Source of the DNA: CAYLHS01 sp964496205
GTDB lineage: Bacteria > Actinomycetota > Acidimicrobiia > Spongiisociales > UBA4744
Direction of reading: 5' to 3'
Length of the DNA stretch: 64,000 bases
Assembly: GCA_964496205.1 (NCBI GenBank)
Contig: CAZBXV010000002.1
Span: forward strand, 1 to 64,000
The position numbers and the translations under genes are program-made. This document shows, in pieces, positions 24,038 through 31,762 of the stretch. The number at the start of each line of letters is the position of its first letter. Within the stretch, counting starts at the first letter, position 1. The notes below the pieces were generated by a model that was given only the letters and a program-made list of their open reading frames with translations, was not told where the DNA came from and searched no databases.

Positions 24038-25864
24038 TTCACTCACCTGTCCTGTGCCGACGCGTCGCCAGACGCGCAACAGCTCGGCGACACTCCACGC
24101 CTGAGCGATAGCGGCGCGGGGCTCGTGGGGAGGGTCACCCTCAGCGCATTCGGTCACCGTGCCGTGGTTCATCAGATGGGCGATGAGCGGTCCGATCAAT
24201 CGGCGAATCGTCGCCGGATCGTTGTACACGCGCAGATGCGCGAAGGCGTAGGGGCCGATCAGCCACGGCCACACCGTGCCTTGGTGGTAAGCGCCGTCCC
24301 GCTGTGCCGGTCCGCCCCCGTACCGGCCTTGGTACCCGGGCTCGAACGGCGCCAGCGTTCGCAGCCCCATCGGTGTCAAGAGCTGCTCGGTGCACGAGTC
24401 GACAACTGCACGTTGCCATGCCGGATCGAGGGGGCTGTCGGAGAGCGAGGCTGCGAACAATTGGTTGGGTCGGAGAGAAGGATCGTTGCCGTTGGTACCG
24501 TCGATGACATCGAACAAGTAGCCGGTTTCTGAGTTGTGAAATCGTTGGAATGAACCGGCAACTTCGTCGGCGGCATGTGCGTAGCGATCGGGGTCTGCGC
24601 CTACCTGTGCAGAGAATCCGGCCATGGTTCGCAGCGCTTGGAACCAGAGTGCGTTGATCTCTACCGGTTTTCCGATGCGAGGCGTGATCTCGCGACCGCC
24701 GACACGGGCATCCATCCAGGTGAGCTGCGTTCCGGGTTGACCGGCGGCGAGCAGCCCGTCATCGGGATCGACACCGATCCCGTGTCTCGTGCCTCGCTCG
24801 TGCCATTCGATGATGTTTTCGAGGACGGGGAACAGCTCTCTGACAAGCCCGTTGTCTGGGGCGGCACGGTGAAAGGCGCGGAGGGCTTCGATGTACCAGA
24901 GGGTGGCATCAACAGTGTTGTACTCAGGCGGACCGTCTTCGGGGAAGTGGTTGGGGATCATGCCACGATCAACGAAGCGGGCGAATGTCCGGAGAATCTG
25001 TGCTGCCTCGTCGTGGCGCCCGGTTTCCAGACACAGGCCCGGTAGCGAGATCATCGTGTCACGGCCCCAGTCTGCGAACCAGTGGTAGCCGGCGATGACC
25101 GTCGAACCGGGCTTCCCTTCGGTGGCTCTGGCAACGATGAACTGGTCGGCGGCGAGCACGAGCCTCTTGGCCACCTTGTCCGAGGGCGGCACGGCAGCGA
25201 GGAGCGCGGGTTCTCGGGATCGGCGCCTCGAGAGTGCGTCTTCTAGGTCCGCCACCGGGTCGGTCGTGGCGGCGATGGTGATCGAGTGTCCAGGATCCAG
25301 CGTCAGCGAGAGGTCCGCGGCATGGAAGTCGGTGTCGCTGTCGTCGAGTCCGCGGAACGCCTCCATCGCCAGGGGCTTGGGCGGGTCCCATTCGTTCCGG
25401 AGGGTGGCGTCTGCGTCACTCAGAAGGAAGTACTCGGTTTCACCGCTGATACGAACCCCCCGGAAGAACATGTCGGAGCGAAGGGGCAGGTCGGCGGTGG
25501 TCAGGGTCTCGTGGTGACTTCGGCACGTGACGAACGCTTCGAGATCGAGACGGATCGGCCGTTCTCCGCGCGCGTGCCGGTAATCGATGTATGTCGTGTT
25601 CTTGCCGTGCTCCATCCAGATCGTCTTCTCGATGAGGCCGCCGCCGACTTCCCAGCGCCAGGTCGGAATCGAACCATCGAGATGGAATCTGCCGGCGGGG
25701 ACAGGGCGTCCGTCGAGTTTCTCCTCGAAACGGGTAACGAGGACCGTCCGTCCAAGGGGTGGATGAAGGGCCGCGACGAGCAGGCCGTGATAGCGGCGGG
25801 TTGGCGGTCCCGCTGCCGGACCGGACGCATAGCCTCCGATCCCATTGGTGACGAGCCACTCCAC
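24035..25864 (-). CDS. Amylo-alpha-1,6-glucosidase-type glycogen debranching enzyme
   Basis: A 609-residue protein. An N-terminal bacterial GDE domain (TNGIGGYASGPAAGPPTRRYHGLLVA) is followed by an (alpha/alpha)6 barrel glucosidase (GYHWFADWGRDTMISLPGL, NTVDATLWYIEAL, HQGTVWPWLIGPYA). The acid residues D in DWGRDTM and E in the PVEINALW block are catalytic candidates. It would release alpha-1,6-linked glucose from glycogen or limit dextrin. The start is GTG at 25864, 7 nt after a TAGGCT hexamer. The nitroreductase starts about 10 bp beyond its stop. Confidence 0.9.
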   Translation of the reverse strand: MEWLVTNGIGGYASGPAAGPPTRRYHGLLVAALHPPLGRTVLVTRFEEKLDGRPVPAGRFHLDGSIPTWRWEVGGGLIEKTIWMEHGKNTTYIDYRHARGERPIRLDLEAFVTCRSHHETLTTADLPLRSDMFFRGVRISGETEYFLLSDADATLRNEWDPPKPLAMEAFRGLDDSDTDFHAADLSLTLDPGHSITIAATTDPVADLEDALSRRRSREPALLAAVPPSDKVAKRLVLAADQFIVARATEGKPGSTVIAGYHWFADWGRDTMISLPGLCLETGRHDEAAQILRTFARFVDRGMIPNHFPEDGPPEYNTVDATLWYIEALRAFHRAAPDNGLVRELFPVLENIIEWHERGTRHGIGVDPDDGLLAAGQPGTQLTWMDARVGGREITPRIGKPVEINALWFQALRTMAGFSAQVGADPDRYAHAADEVAGSFQRFHNSETGYLFDVIDGTNGNDPSLRPNQLFAASLSDSPLDPAWQRAVVDSCTEQLLTPMGLRTLAPFEPGYQGRYGGGPAQRDGAYHQGTVWPWLIGPYAFAHLRVYNDPATIRRLIGPLIAHLMNHGTVTECAEGDPPHEPRAAIAQAWSVAELLRVWRRVGTGQVSE

Positions 25865-25871
25865 GAACGGG

Positions 25872-25877
25872 AGCCTA
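25872..25877 (-). promoter_or_regulatory. -10-like TAGGCT before the debranching enzyme gene
   Basis: Minus-strand TAGGCT ends 7 nt before the GTG at 25864. It overlaps the end of the upstream membrane protein gene, so it would lie inside that coding sequence. Confidence 0.4.
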
Positions 25878-26435
25878 GGTCGTGCTGGACACCCTGCGGG
25901 TCGGGGAGTGTGCCGGTTCTCCGTGCGAGGCGATTCGGATCACGGTGAGGGCGATCACCACCAGGGCGGTGCCACCGTAGAGAGCGACGGCGAAGTCGCC
26001 GTGGCTGTCGGTGCCCGCTTGGATTCCGTGAAGAACGGCTGATGTGAACACCCCGTAGGTCAGGTAGTGGATGGCACGCCACGTCTTCTTCCCGATCCTG
26101 CGCCGCATGTAGAACGTCGCCGACGTGAGGACCATGCCGTACATGGCGATGATGCCGAACGAGACTGCCACCGGATGCCAGGTGGTCCGTCCGGGTATCA
26201 GGACGTCGGCGATGGTGAATGTGACGTACTGGTCCGCCAAGATCGCCACCACATGGAGGACAGTTGCGATGAGGCTCCCGATTGAGAGCGCTTCGTGAGT
26301 GAACGTGAGTCCTTTCGAGGAGATGCGTCCGGCGACGATCTTCGATGAGAGGAGAAGACCCCAGATCGTTGCCGCCGCCAGGAGTACGAACGCGGCGATT
26401 CCCGCTCCCCGCGCCGAAGCCCATGTCAGGTTCAT
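25875..26435 (-). CDS. Ferric reductase-like transmembrane protein
   Basis: A 186-residue membrane protein with about five helices. Histidines suited to heme b ligation lie in FTHEALS, VLHVVAIL, AIHYLTYG and VLHGIQAG, the pattern of ferric-reductase-like (MsrQ/YedZ, FRE) domains. No NAD- or FAD-binding tail is present. The ATG at 26435 overlaps the apbE stop (ATGA), so it is the last gene of the five-gene operon that starts at 28469. It probably carries electrons across the membrane. Partner and acceptor are unknown. Confidence 0.78.
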   Translation of the reverse strand: MNLTWASARGAGIAAFVLLAAATIWGLLLSSKIVAGRISSKGLTFTHEALSIGSLIATVLHVVAILADQYVTFTIADVLIPGRTTWHPVAVSFGIIAMYGMVLTSATFYMRRRIGKKTWRAIHYLTYGVFTSAVLHGIQAGTDSHGDFAVALYGGTALVVIALTVIRIASHGEPAHSPTRRVSSTT

Positions 26436-27277
26436 GCGACTGTCACCCCCGCTGTTGCGTAGATCGATCCGTCATTCCACACGCAGAGGGCTGCCCGAAT
26501 CCACTCTTGTTGGTCTGCCCAAGCCAGACCTTCGCTGCCGAGAAGGAGGACCGTCTTTGCGCCCGCCTCGGCGAGGACTGCCCTGTCGGCGATCACCGAC
26601 GCGGAGAGGATCGGTGTCGTTGCAGGCGTGCCGGTTCTGGGGTCGATGATGTGATGAACACGCCTGCCGGCCACCGTCCAGGAACGCTTTGCTACTGAGC
26701 TGGTGGCGAGTGCGCCTACACCAACGTGGAGCGATGCGGCGATGCCACCTGACGGGTCATCGATGTCGACCACGGTGGCTTCTCGAACCGAGCGGAGATC
26801 TCCGCCTGCGTTGACGATCGGGGCAAGGTCCAACTGGACGGCGAGATCCGCGGTCCATCCTTTGGCGATGCCTCCGAGATCGAACTCCAGCCCCGGCGTC
26901 CGGTGCAGCGTGCAGCCTTCGAGCCACCACTCTGAGTCGTCTACAGGCAGGATCGGCGCCTGATCCAAATCGACGACATCCTCGAATGTCCGGTCGTAGC
27001 CCCAGGCTTTCATGAGGCCGCCGATAGCAGGATCGATGAGACCATGGGTGAGCGCTCTGATATTGCTCGCTTCATCGAACACGTCGGTGAGGAGCGGCGA
27101 GAGCGTCACTGCTTCGTCCTGCGAGCGGTTCACCTCTGCCAGCTCGCTGTCGTCGAGGAAGCGGCTGCACACCTGTTCCACATGGTCGAACAGGTCTCGG
27201 ACACTCGTGAACGATGGGGCGTGTTCGGCTGTGACCGTCACCGTGGTGCCCATGGCGTGGAAGCTGTCCGAGTGCAT
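26432..27277 (-). CDS. apbE: FAD:protein FMN transferase
   Basis: A 281-residue ApbE. Key motifs are AMGTTVTVT, the flavin-binding LEFDLGGIAKGWTAD, VNAGGDLR, HHIIDPRTGTPATTP and VIADRAVLAEAGAKTVLLLG. It attaches FMN covalently to Ser/Thr of target proteins. The ATG at 27277 follows GGGAGG and, once the N-run is collapsed, overlaps the stop of the preceding gene (TGATG). It lacks a lipoprotein signal, so it probably acts in the cytoplasm. No FMN_bind-type acceptor or clear flavinylation motif is visible in the neighbouring proteins. Confidence 0.9.
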   Translation of the reverse strand: MHSDSFHAMGTTVTVTAEHAPSFTSVRDLFDHVEQVCSRFLDDSELAEVNRSQDEAVTLSPLLTDVFDEASNIRALTHGLIDPAIGGLMKAWGYDRTFEDVVDLDQAPILPVDDSEWWLEGCTLHRTPGLEFDLGGIAKGWTADLAVQLDLAPIVNAGGDLRSVREATVVDIDDPSGGIAASLHVGVGALATSSVAKRSWTVAGRRVHHIIDPRTGTPATTPILSASVIADRAVLAEAGAKTVLLLGSEGLAWADQQEWIRAALCVWNDGSIYATAGVTVA

Positions 27278-27725
27278 CAGGAGCCTCCCGAGCGTTGCCT
27301 GGTTGGTGTCTGCACGACGNNNNNNNNNNNNNNNNNNNNNNNNNNNNNNNNNNNNNNNNNNNNNNNNNNNNNNNNNNNNNNNNNNNNNNNNNNNNNNNNN
27401 NNNNNNNNNNNNNNNNNNNGGTTGGTGTCTGCACGACGCGACGAACGACTGTCTGCTGTGGTTGTGTTTGGACGGCCTGCACTCCTCGCGCCGAATTCGT
27501 GGATCCGGCTCTGATGACCACGAGACCATTCTGCGGCAGGGCGGGTGCCGTCGTTTGCGTAGTCGTCTCGGTGACCGACGCAGATGCATCGGGCGCAGCC
27601 GTCTGAGTTGTTGTCGTTGCTGCCGTCACTCGACCGGCGATGGCCGCGGTCATCCACGCGACGGCAGCGACGGTCCACGCGACGATCTTCGCTCCGCGAA
27701 GTGGCAGAAATCGTTTGCGAATCAT
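27277..27725 (-). CDS. Small membrane-anchored Thr-rich protein, spans assembly gap
   Basis: The frame read from 27725 encodes a basic start, one transmembrane segment (about 12-32) and a Thr/Ser/Ala-rich tail ending in VVRRVVQTPT at the N-run. If the 100 N are removed and the 19-bp duplicate flanks merged, it continues RQRSGGS and stops, giving 109 residues. That stop would form TGATG with the apbE start. It is the third small protein of the operon, and its own ATG overlaps the previous stop (ATGA). Unknown family. Confidence 0.6.
27320..27419. other. Assembly gap of exactly 100 N, probably spurious
   Basis: The run of 100 N is bounded by the same 19-bp sequence: 27301-27319 on the left equals 27420-27438 on the right. 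The flanks look like unmerged overlapping contig ends. Merging them restores an open frame and a start/stop overlap. Confidence 0.85.
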
Positions 27726-28066
27726 CCTTGCCCCAGTTGCACTTGAAGAACGACGCCGCGGGCTTCCAAGACGTTCACGATCGAGGCCGGCAGCATCTGC
27801 TGGGCTTGATCAGTGGGCAGGAACCACGCCGATCCTTGCGCGGCGAGTGTGCGTAGCACCGCAGGGCTGATGCTCTCCTCGGTGAGGGTGGTTGTGGCTG
27901 CGGGCTGGGCGACTGACCCTGCCGCAGCCACAACCGTGCCGGCCGATTGGGTCGAGGAAGCTGCCGGCAGATGTGTGAGGAGTGTGAGGAAGCCTGCGAT
28001 GGCGATGGCCACTGCGATCACGATCGCTGCGACATCAGTCATCGTTTTCTCCGCTTTCGTGCTCAT
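27722..28066 (-). CDS. Single-pass membrane protein, second gene of ApbE operon
   Basis: A 114-residue protein. A short N-terminus is followed by one hydrophobic helix (about 10-33), an Ala/Thr linker and a compact C-terminal region (ISPAVLRTLAAQGSAWFLPTDQAQQML ... VLEARGVVLQVQL) that should be extracytoplasmic. The start at 28066 has GAGGAA upstream; an alternative ATG at 28042 also has a GGAG site. The gene overlaps the end of the preceding gene by 32 (or 8) bases and the next gene by ATGA. I do not recognise the family. Confidence 0.7.
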   Translation of the reverse strand: MSTKAEKTMTDVAAIVIAVAIAIAGFLTLLTHLPAASSTQSAGTVVAAAGSVAQPAATTTLTEESISPAVLRTLAAQGSAWFLPTDQAQQMLPASIVNVLEARGVVLQVQLGQG

Positions 28067-28469
28067 GCTGTTCCTCGCCTTCGGTTTGGGTCGATGAGGC
28101 AGACTGAGTTGAGGGGGGAGCCGCCGCCTCGATGACGGTTTGCTCGACGATCACCGGTGCGGTCTGCTGCTCGGGAGTTCCCGGAAGCGTGTACCCGTTT
28201 GCCTCACAGATGGGTCGAAGCGCGTTGAGTGCCGCCTGTTCGATGACGGTGATTCGACCCGCAGACTCCTTGGCTGCCAGCGCCGGACCGTCGCTCGTGC
28301 ACGCGGTGACCAGATCCTGATCGATCGTGGGAGCCACCGTCGTTTCGGGGGCAGCGGCAACCGTTGTCGACGTTGTCGTAGGGGCTGCCGTGCTTGGCGA
28401 GACGAGAAACCCCGCCGCAGGCACACCGACGGCCGCAGCCAGGATCATCGTCACCAGTTTCGCTCTCAT
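28035..28469 (-). CDS. Secreted Thr-rich protein with a Cys pair, first gene of ApbE operon
   Basis: A 144-residue exported protein. The signal peptide is about residues 1-31 (VTMILAAAVGVPAAGFLVSPSTAA), followed by a Thr/Ala/Pro tether. A small helical domain contains the only two cysteines (VTACTSDG and RPICEANG), probably a disulfide. The tail is acidic and His/Glu-rich (EQHEHESGEND). GGAGG precedes the ATG at 28469. It heads the operon to apbE and the ferric-reductase-like gene. No flavin, heme or FMN-attachment motif is recognised. Confidence 0.75.
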   Translation of the reverse strand: MRAKLVTMILAAAVGVPAAGFLVSPSTAAPTTTSTTVAAAPETTVAPTIDQDLVTACTSDGPALAAKESAGRITVIEQAALNALRPICEANGYTLPGTPEQQTAPVIVEQTVIEAAAPPSTQSASSTQTEGEEQHEHESGENDD

Positions 28470-28654
28470 GGAACCTCCAATCACAGGAGAGGATGCACGA
28501 AGCAGCGATAAGCGAGCACTAAGCGGCCGTAAGGGTTGGTCGAAGTCTGGATCCCACATCGACCACGTTTGCCCAGGTCAAAAGGGACGGAACGCTCGGT
28601 TGCACGCCACGATGAGGGGCAGGGGACGTTCACATAGCCCGGGATCTGGCGACA

Positions 28655-29665
28655 ATGCGGCCCGTGAGACGAGCGGTCGCGATGATTGGTTTGCTTCTGG
28701 CCGGATGCGCCGGCCAGACGGCGGCACCCGCGTCCGTGTCCACGACACCCGTGACTGTGACGACGACTGCGACGACAACCGCGCCGCAGGCCATCACGAC
28801 CACCATCCCGTCTGCCATCCCCACATCGGCTCCGACGACAACGACCCCACCACCGCTACCGACATCGTCACCGCCGGTCGGCCAGCTTCTCGTCATCGGC
28901 GACTTCGGAAGCGGGGGATCTGCCGAGTATGCGATCGCCGACGCGATGCACTCATGGGCCGAAAGCCATGATGTTGCGGCGATCCTCACGACTGGTGACA
29001 ACCTCTATATCAACAGCGTCGACAAGGCGTGGTCGACCCCGTTCGGATGGGCCGCGGAGATGAGGATCCCCGTGTGGACAACGTGGGGCAACCACGACAA
29101 TCAGCGCCCGAACGCCGAAGACGCGGCATTCGACAGCCCGCCACGTTGGTCTGAACACCTCTGGGGCGACGTCAGAGTGCTGAGTCTCGACTCGACGTCG
29201 ATCTCGTCGGCCGACCAGCAGAGCTGGATCGAGAGTGCCCTCTCGGGAATCCTCGGGCCGATGATCGTCGCCGAGCACCACCCGCCGTACAGCTGTTCGT
29301 TCCACGGTGATAGCCGGACGGTCCAGAAGGATTGGGTGCCGATCTTCCAGCAGGCAGGTGTCGAACTGGTCCTCTCCGGACACGAGCACAACTACCAACG
29401 GTTTGAAGTTGGAGGAGTCGAGTACATCGTGACGGGAGGCGGTGGAGCAGGCTTGTACCCGCTGACCGGCTGCTCGTTTAGCCACCCCGAGAGGATCGCC
29501 GGGGAATCGGTGCACCACTTTCTGGCCATTTCCCAGGACTCCGGTGGTCTGCGCGTGCAAGTGATCTCATCCGATGGCAGCATGCTTGATACATTCGACG
29601 TGAAACAGGTGATCGGTGGACTTCCTGCTGTCGGACATCGGGGAACTGACTACGAACAACGGTGA
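28655..29665 (+). CDS. Secreted metallophosphoesterase lipoprotein (purple acid phosphatase type)
   Basis: A 336-residue lipoprotein with lipobox LLAGCAG (Cys18), a Thr/Pro-rich tether (about 24-73) and a calcineurin-like phosphoesterase domain. Metal motifs in order are GDFGSGGSAEY, TGDNLYI, TWGNHDNQ, EHHPPYSC and SGHEHNYQRF. This is the TRAP/purple acid phosphatase set with the Y in DNLY. It hydrolyses phosphate esters outside the cell. The last 50 bases overlap the start of hutI in another frame, so the two genes may be co-transcribed. Confidence 0.9.
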   Translation: MRPVRRAVAMIGLLLAGCAGQTAAPASVSTTPVTVTTTATTTAPQAITTTIPSAIPTSAPTTTTPPPLPTSSPPVGQLLVIGDFGSGGSAEYAIADAMHSWAESHDVAAILTTGDNLYINSVDKAWSTPFGWAAEMRIPVWTTWGNHDNQRPNAEDAAFDSPPRWSEHLWGDVRVLSLDSTSISSADQQSWIESALSGILGPMIVAEHHPPYSCSFHGDSRTVQKDWVPIFQQAGVELVLSGHEHNYQRFEVGGVEYIVTGGGGAGLYPLTGCSFSHPERIAGESVHHFLAISQDSGGLRVQVISSDGSMLDTFDVKQVIGGLPAVGHRGTDYEQR

Positions 29666-30824
29666 GGCACGTCACGATGCGGCTGTGGCCGTATCGGACG
29701 GAACGATTGTCTGGGTCGGCGACAGCGACTCGACACCTTCTGCTTTCAGGGCTTTTCCCCGGCTGGGCGCCGGGGGGAGAGCCGTCCTGCCGGGTTTCGT
29801 CGACGCACACACTCACTGCGTGTTCGCGGGCGAGCGTTCGGCCGAGTTCGCCTCGAGAATGCATGGCGAGCGCTACGAAGACATCCTCGCGGCCGGCGGG
29901 GGAATCCGGTCGACGGTGCGGGCAACGAGAGCGGCTACTGCGGAGGAGCTCACGGAACTTGCACGCATCAGACTCGACCGGATGCTTGGGCACGGAGCTA
30001 CCACGGTCGAGATCAAGTCCGGCTACGGGCTCGAGCTCAACTCGGAACGAAAGATGCTCCAAGTGATCGCCGAGTTGGCGTTGACGCATCCTGTCGATGT
30101 GGTGCCGACGTTTCTGGGTGCGCACGTCGTTCCCAGCGAGTACCGGGAGGATCGAGCCGAGTACGTGCGGGTGGTCATTGATGAGATGCTGCCGGCGTGT
30201 GCGCCGCTGGCCCGGTACTGCGACGTGTTCTGCGACGAGGGAGCGTTCACCGTCGAAGAGGCGAGGACGATTCTGTCCGCGGGGCTCCGTGCAGGGCTCA
30301 GACCTCGGATGCACGTCGAGCAGCTCGTTGCCACCGGTGGGGCAGAGTTGGCCGGAGAAGTGGGGGCTGCTTCGGCCGATCATCTCGATCATGTGACACC
30401 GTCCGGTGTTGAGGCACTCCGATCCGCGGGGACGGTCGCGGTGCTCCTCCCCGCCGTGTCGCTATCGATGCGGACGCCCCAGCCTCCTGCTCGAACGCTG
30501 CTGGACGCGGGTGTTCCTGTTGCGATTGCGACCGACTGCAACCCGGGCACGTCCTACGTCGAGAGCATGCCGTTGGTAATTGCCCTGGCGGTGATCGAGA
30601 TGGGGCTCACGCCGGAGGAGGCGGTGTGGGCAGCGACCCGAGGTGGAGCACTCGCACTGGAGGAGAGGCGCAAAGGTCTCGTTGTCGAGGGGGCGGCCGC
30701 CGACCTGATTGTGTTGGATGCGCCGAGCGCTGTGCACCTTGCGTATCGGCCGGGTGCGAATCTGGTGGGGTCGGTCATCAAGGACGGCGGGTTCCTTGTC
30801 GACGCCCTCGGTCTGGCTCCGTAG
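29616..30824 (+). CDS. hutI: Imidazolonepropionase
   Basis: A 402-residue amidohydrolase. The metal motif is FVDAHTHCVFAGERSAEF, followed by AGGGIRSTVRATR, EIKSGYGLEL, MHVEQL and the catalytic DCNPGTSY. It opens imidazolone propionate to formiminoglutamate, the third Hut step. GTG at 29616 is used. It lies inside the last part of the phosphoesterase gene and is separated from hutH and hutU by about 7 kb. A shared TAGGCG...CGCCTA stem follows at the convergent gene end. Confidence 0.93.
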   Translation: MDFLLSDIGELTTNNGEARHDAAVAVSDGTIVWVGDSDSTPSAFRAFPRLGAGGRAVLPGFVDAHTHCVFAGERSAEFASRMHGERYEDILAAGGGIRSTVRATRAATAEELTELARIRLDRMLGHGATTVEIKSGYGLELNSERKMLQVIAELALTHPVDVVPTFLGAHVVPSEYREDRAEYVRVVIDEMLPACAPLARYCDVFCDEGAFTVEEARTILSAGLRAGLRPRMHVEQLVATGGAELAGEVGAASADHLDHVTPSGVEALRSAGTVAVLLPAVSLSMRTPQPPARTLLDAGVPVAIATDCNPGTSYVESMPLVIALAVIEMGLTPEEAVWAATRGGALALEERRKGLVVEGAAADLIVLDAPSAVHLAYRPGANLVGSVIKDGGFLVDALGLAP

Positions 30825-30842
30825 GCGGGGCCTTCGCGCCTA
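30822..30842. terminator. Stem-loop between convergent hutI and EamA genes
   Basis: TAGGCG (30822-30827) pairs with CGCCTA (30837-30842) across the 15-bp space between the two converging stops. It could end transcription from both sides. Confidence 0.35.
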
Positions 30843-31673
30843 TCCGGTGGCGATCAGCGCTATGCCGATCAGTGCGAGCACGATGCCGACGATGCGAGTG
30901 AAAGTCATCTGTTCCTTCAGCACGACTCTGGCGAGGATGATCGTCGAAGCCGGGTAGAGGGACGTGATGACCGATGCGAGCGAAAGCAGGCCGGCGCGCA
31001 CAGCGAAGAGGTACAGACCGTTGGCTGCGATGTCGAGGATGCCGGCCCAGACGATCGTGGCGTTGAGATCGCGAAGAGGTCTGACCGGCTGTCGGAATGC
31101 AGCCGCAATCAGCAGAACGAAGGGGATCGACGCGGTGCGAGCGCCAACGAGCGGCCAGATACTGGAGGCAGGATCCGAACGGGAGATGAGGACGAAGAAC
31201 GCGCCGAATCCGATCCCGGCGATGAACCCGTCGAGGGCACCCGTCGATCGTGCTTCGCCGACACCGGTGGTGCGTTCTCTGGTGATGAGGGCGATGGCAG
31301 GGATGGCAACAACGACTCCGATGCTGGCAAGCGTTGATGGACGTTCGCCGAGGATGAGGCCGAAGGCGAGCGGGACGAGTGCGGTCATGACCGCCGAGAG
31401 GGGAGCGACGACTGCCATTCGCCCGGTCGACAGGCCTCGGTAGAAGAAGATCAGGCCGATGACACCGATGAGGCCTGCCGCGGCACCCCATGCGAAGTCG
31501 GAAAGCCGATAGCGATCTGGACCCAGGACGAGGAGTAGCGAGAGAAGCAGTCCCGCCCCGGCGATCTGGGAGATTGCAACGACGGCGATCGGGCGGTGCT
31601 TTCGCGAGGCGACCCCCCCGAGGAAGTCGGCGGCGCCGTAGGTGATCGCGGAGAGAACGGCGAGAGCAACCAT
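30840..31673 (-). CDS. EamA/DMT-superfamily transporter (copy 1)
   Basis: A 277-residue protein with ten hydrophobic helices and two EamA halves (ITYGAADFLGG... and DGFIAGIGFGAFFVLIS...). The family moves drugs, amino acids or metabolites; the substrate cannot be told from sequence. TACGCT lies 6 nt before the start, so it probably has its own leaderless transcript. It converges with hutI. Confidence 0.85.
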   Translation of the reverse strand: MVALAVLSAITYGAADFLGGVASRKHRPIAVVAISQIAGAGLLLSLLLVLGPDRYRLSDFAWGAAAGLIGVIGLIFFYRGLSTGRMAVVAPLSAVMTALVPLAFGLILGERPSTLASIGVVVAIPAIALITRERTTGVGEARSTGALDGFIAGIGFGAFFVLISRSDPASSIWPLVGARTASIPFVLLIAAAFRQPVRPLRDLNATIVWAGILDIAANGLYLFAVRAGLLSLASVITSLYPASTIILARVVLKEQMTFTRIVGIVLALIGIALIATG

Positions 31674-31679
31674 CGGAGA

Positions 31680-31685
31680 AGCGTA
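31680..31685 (-). promoter_or_regulatory. -10-like TACGCT before the EamA gene
   Basis: Minus-strand TACGCT ends 6 nt before the ATG at 31673. Confidence 0.45.
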
Positions 31686-31762
31686 TCGCCGAGGAGCCGT
31701 CGGCGAAACCGGGGCCTCGGGTTCGAGCAGCGCGATGCAGCCTTCTCCAGGGCTAGGTTCGC

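Noticed and set aside
27072..27725. Frame running through the N-run as one 217-residue protein
   Set aside because: The read-through depends on an arbitrary count of 100 N, which puts the parts into inconsistent frames. Merging the duplicate flanks gives a sensible gene.
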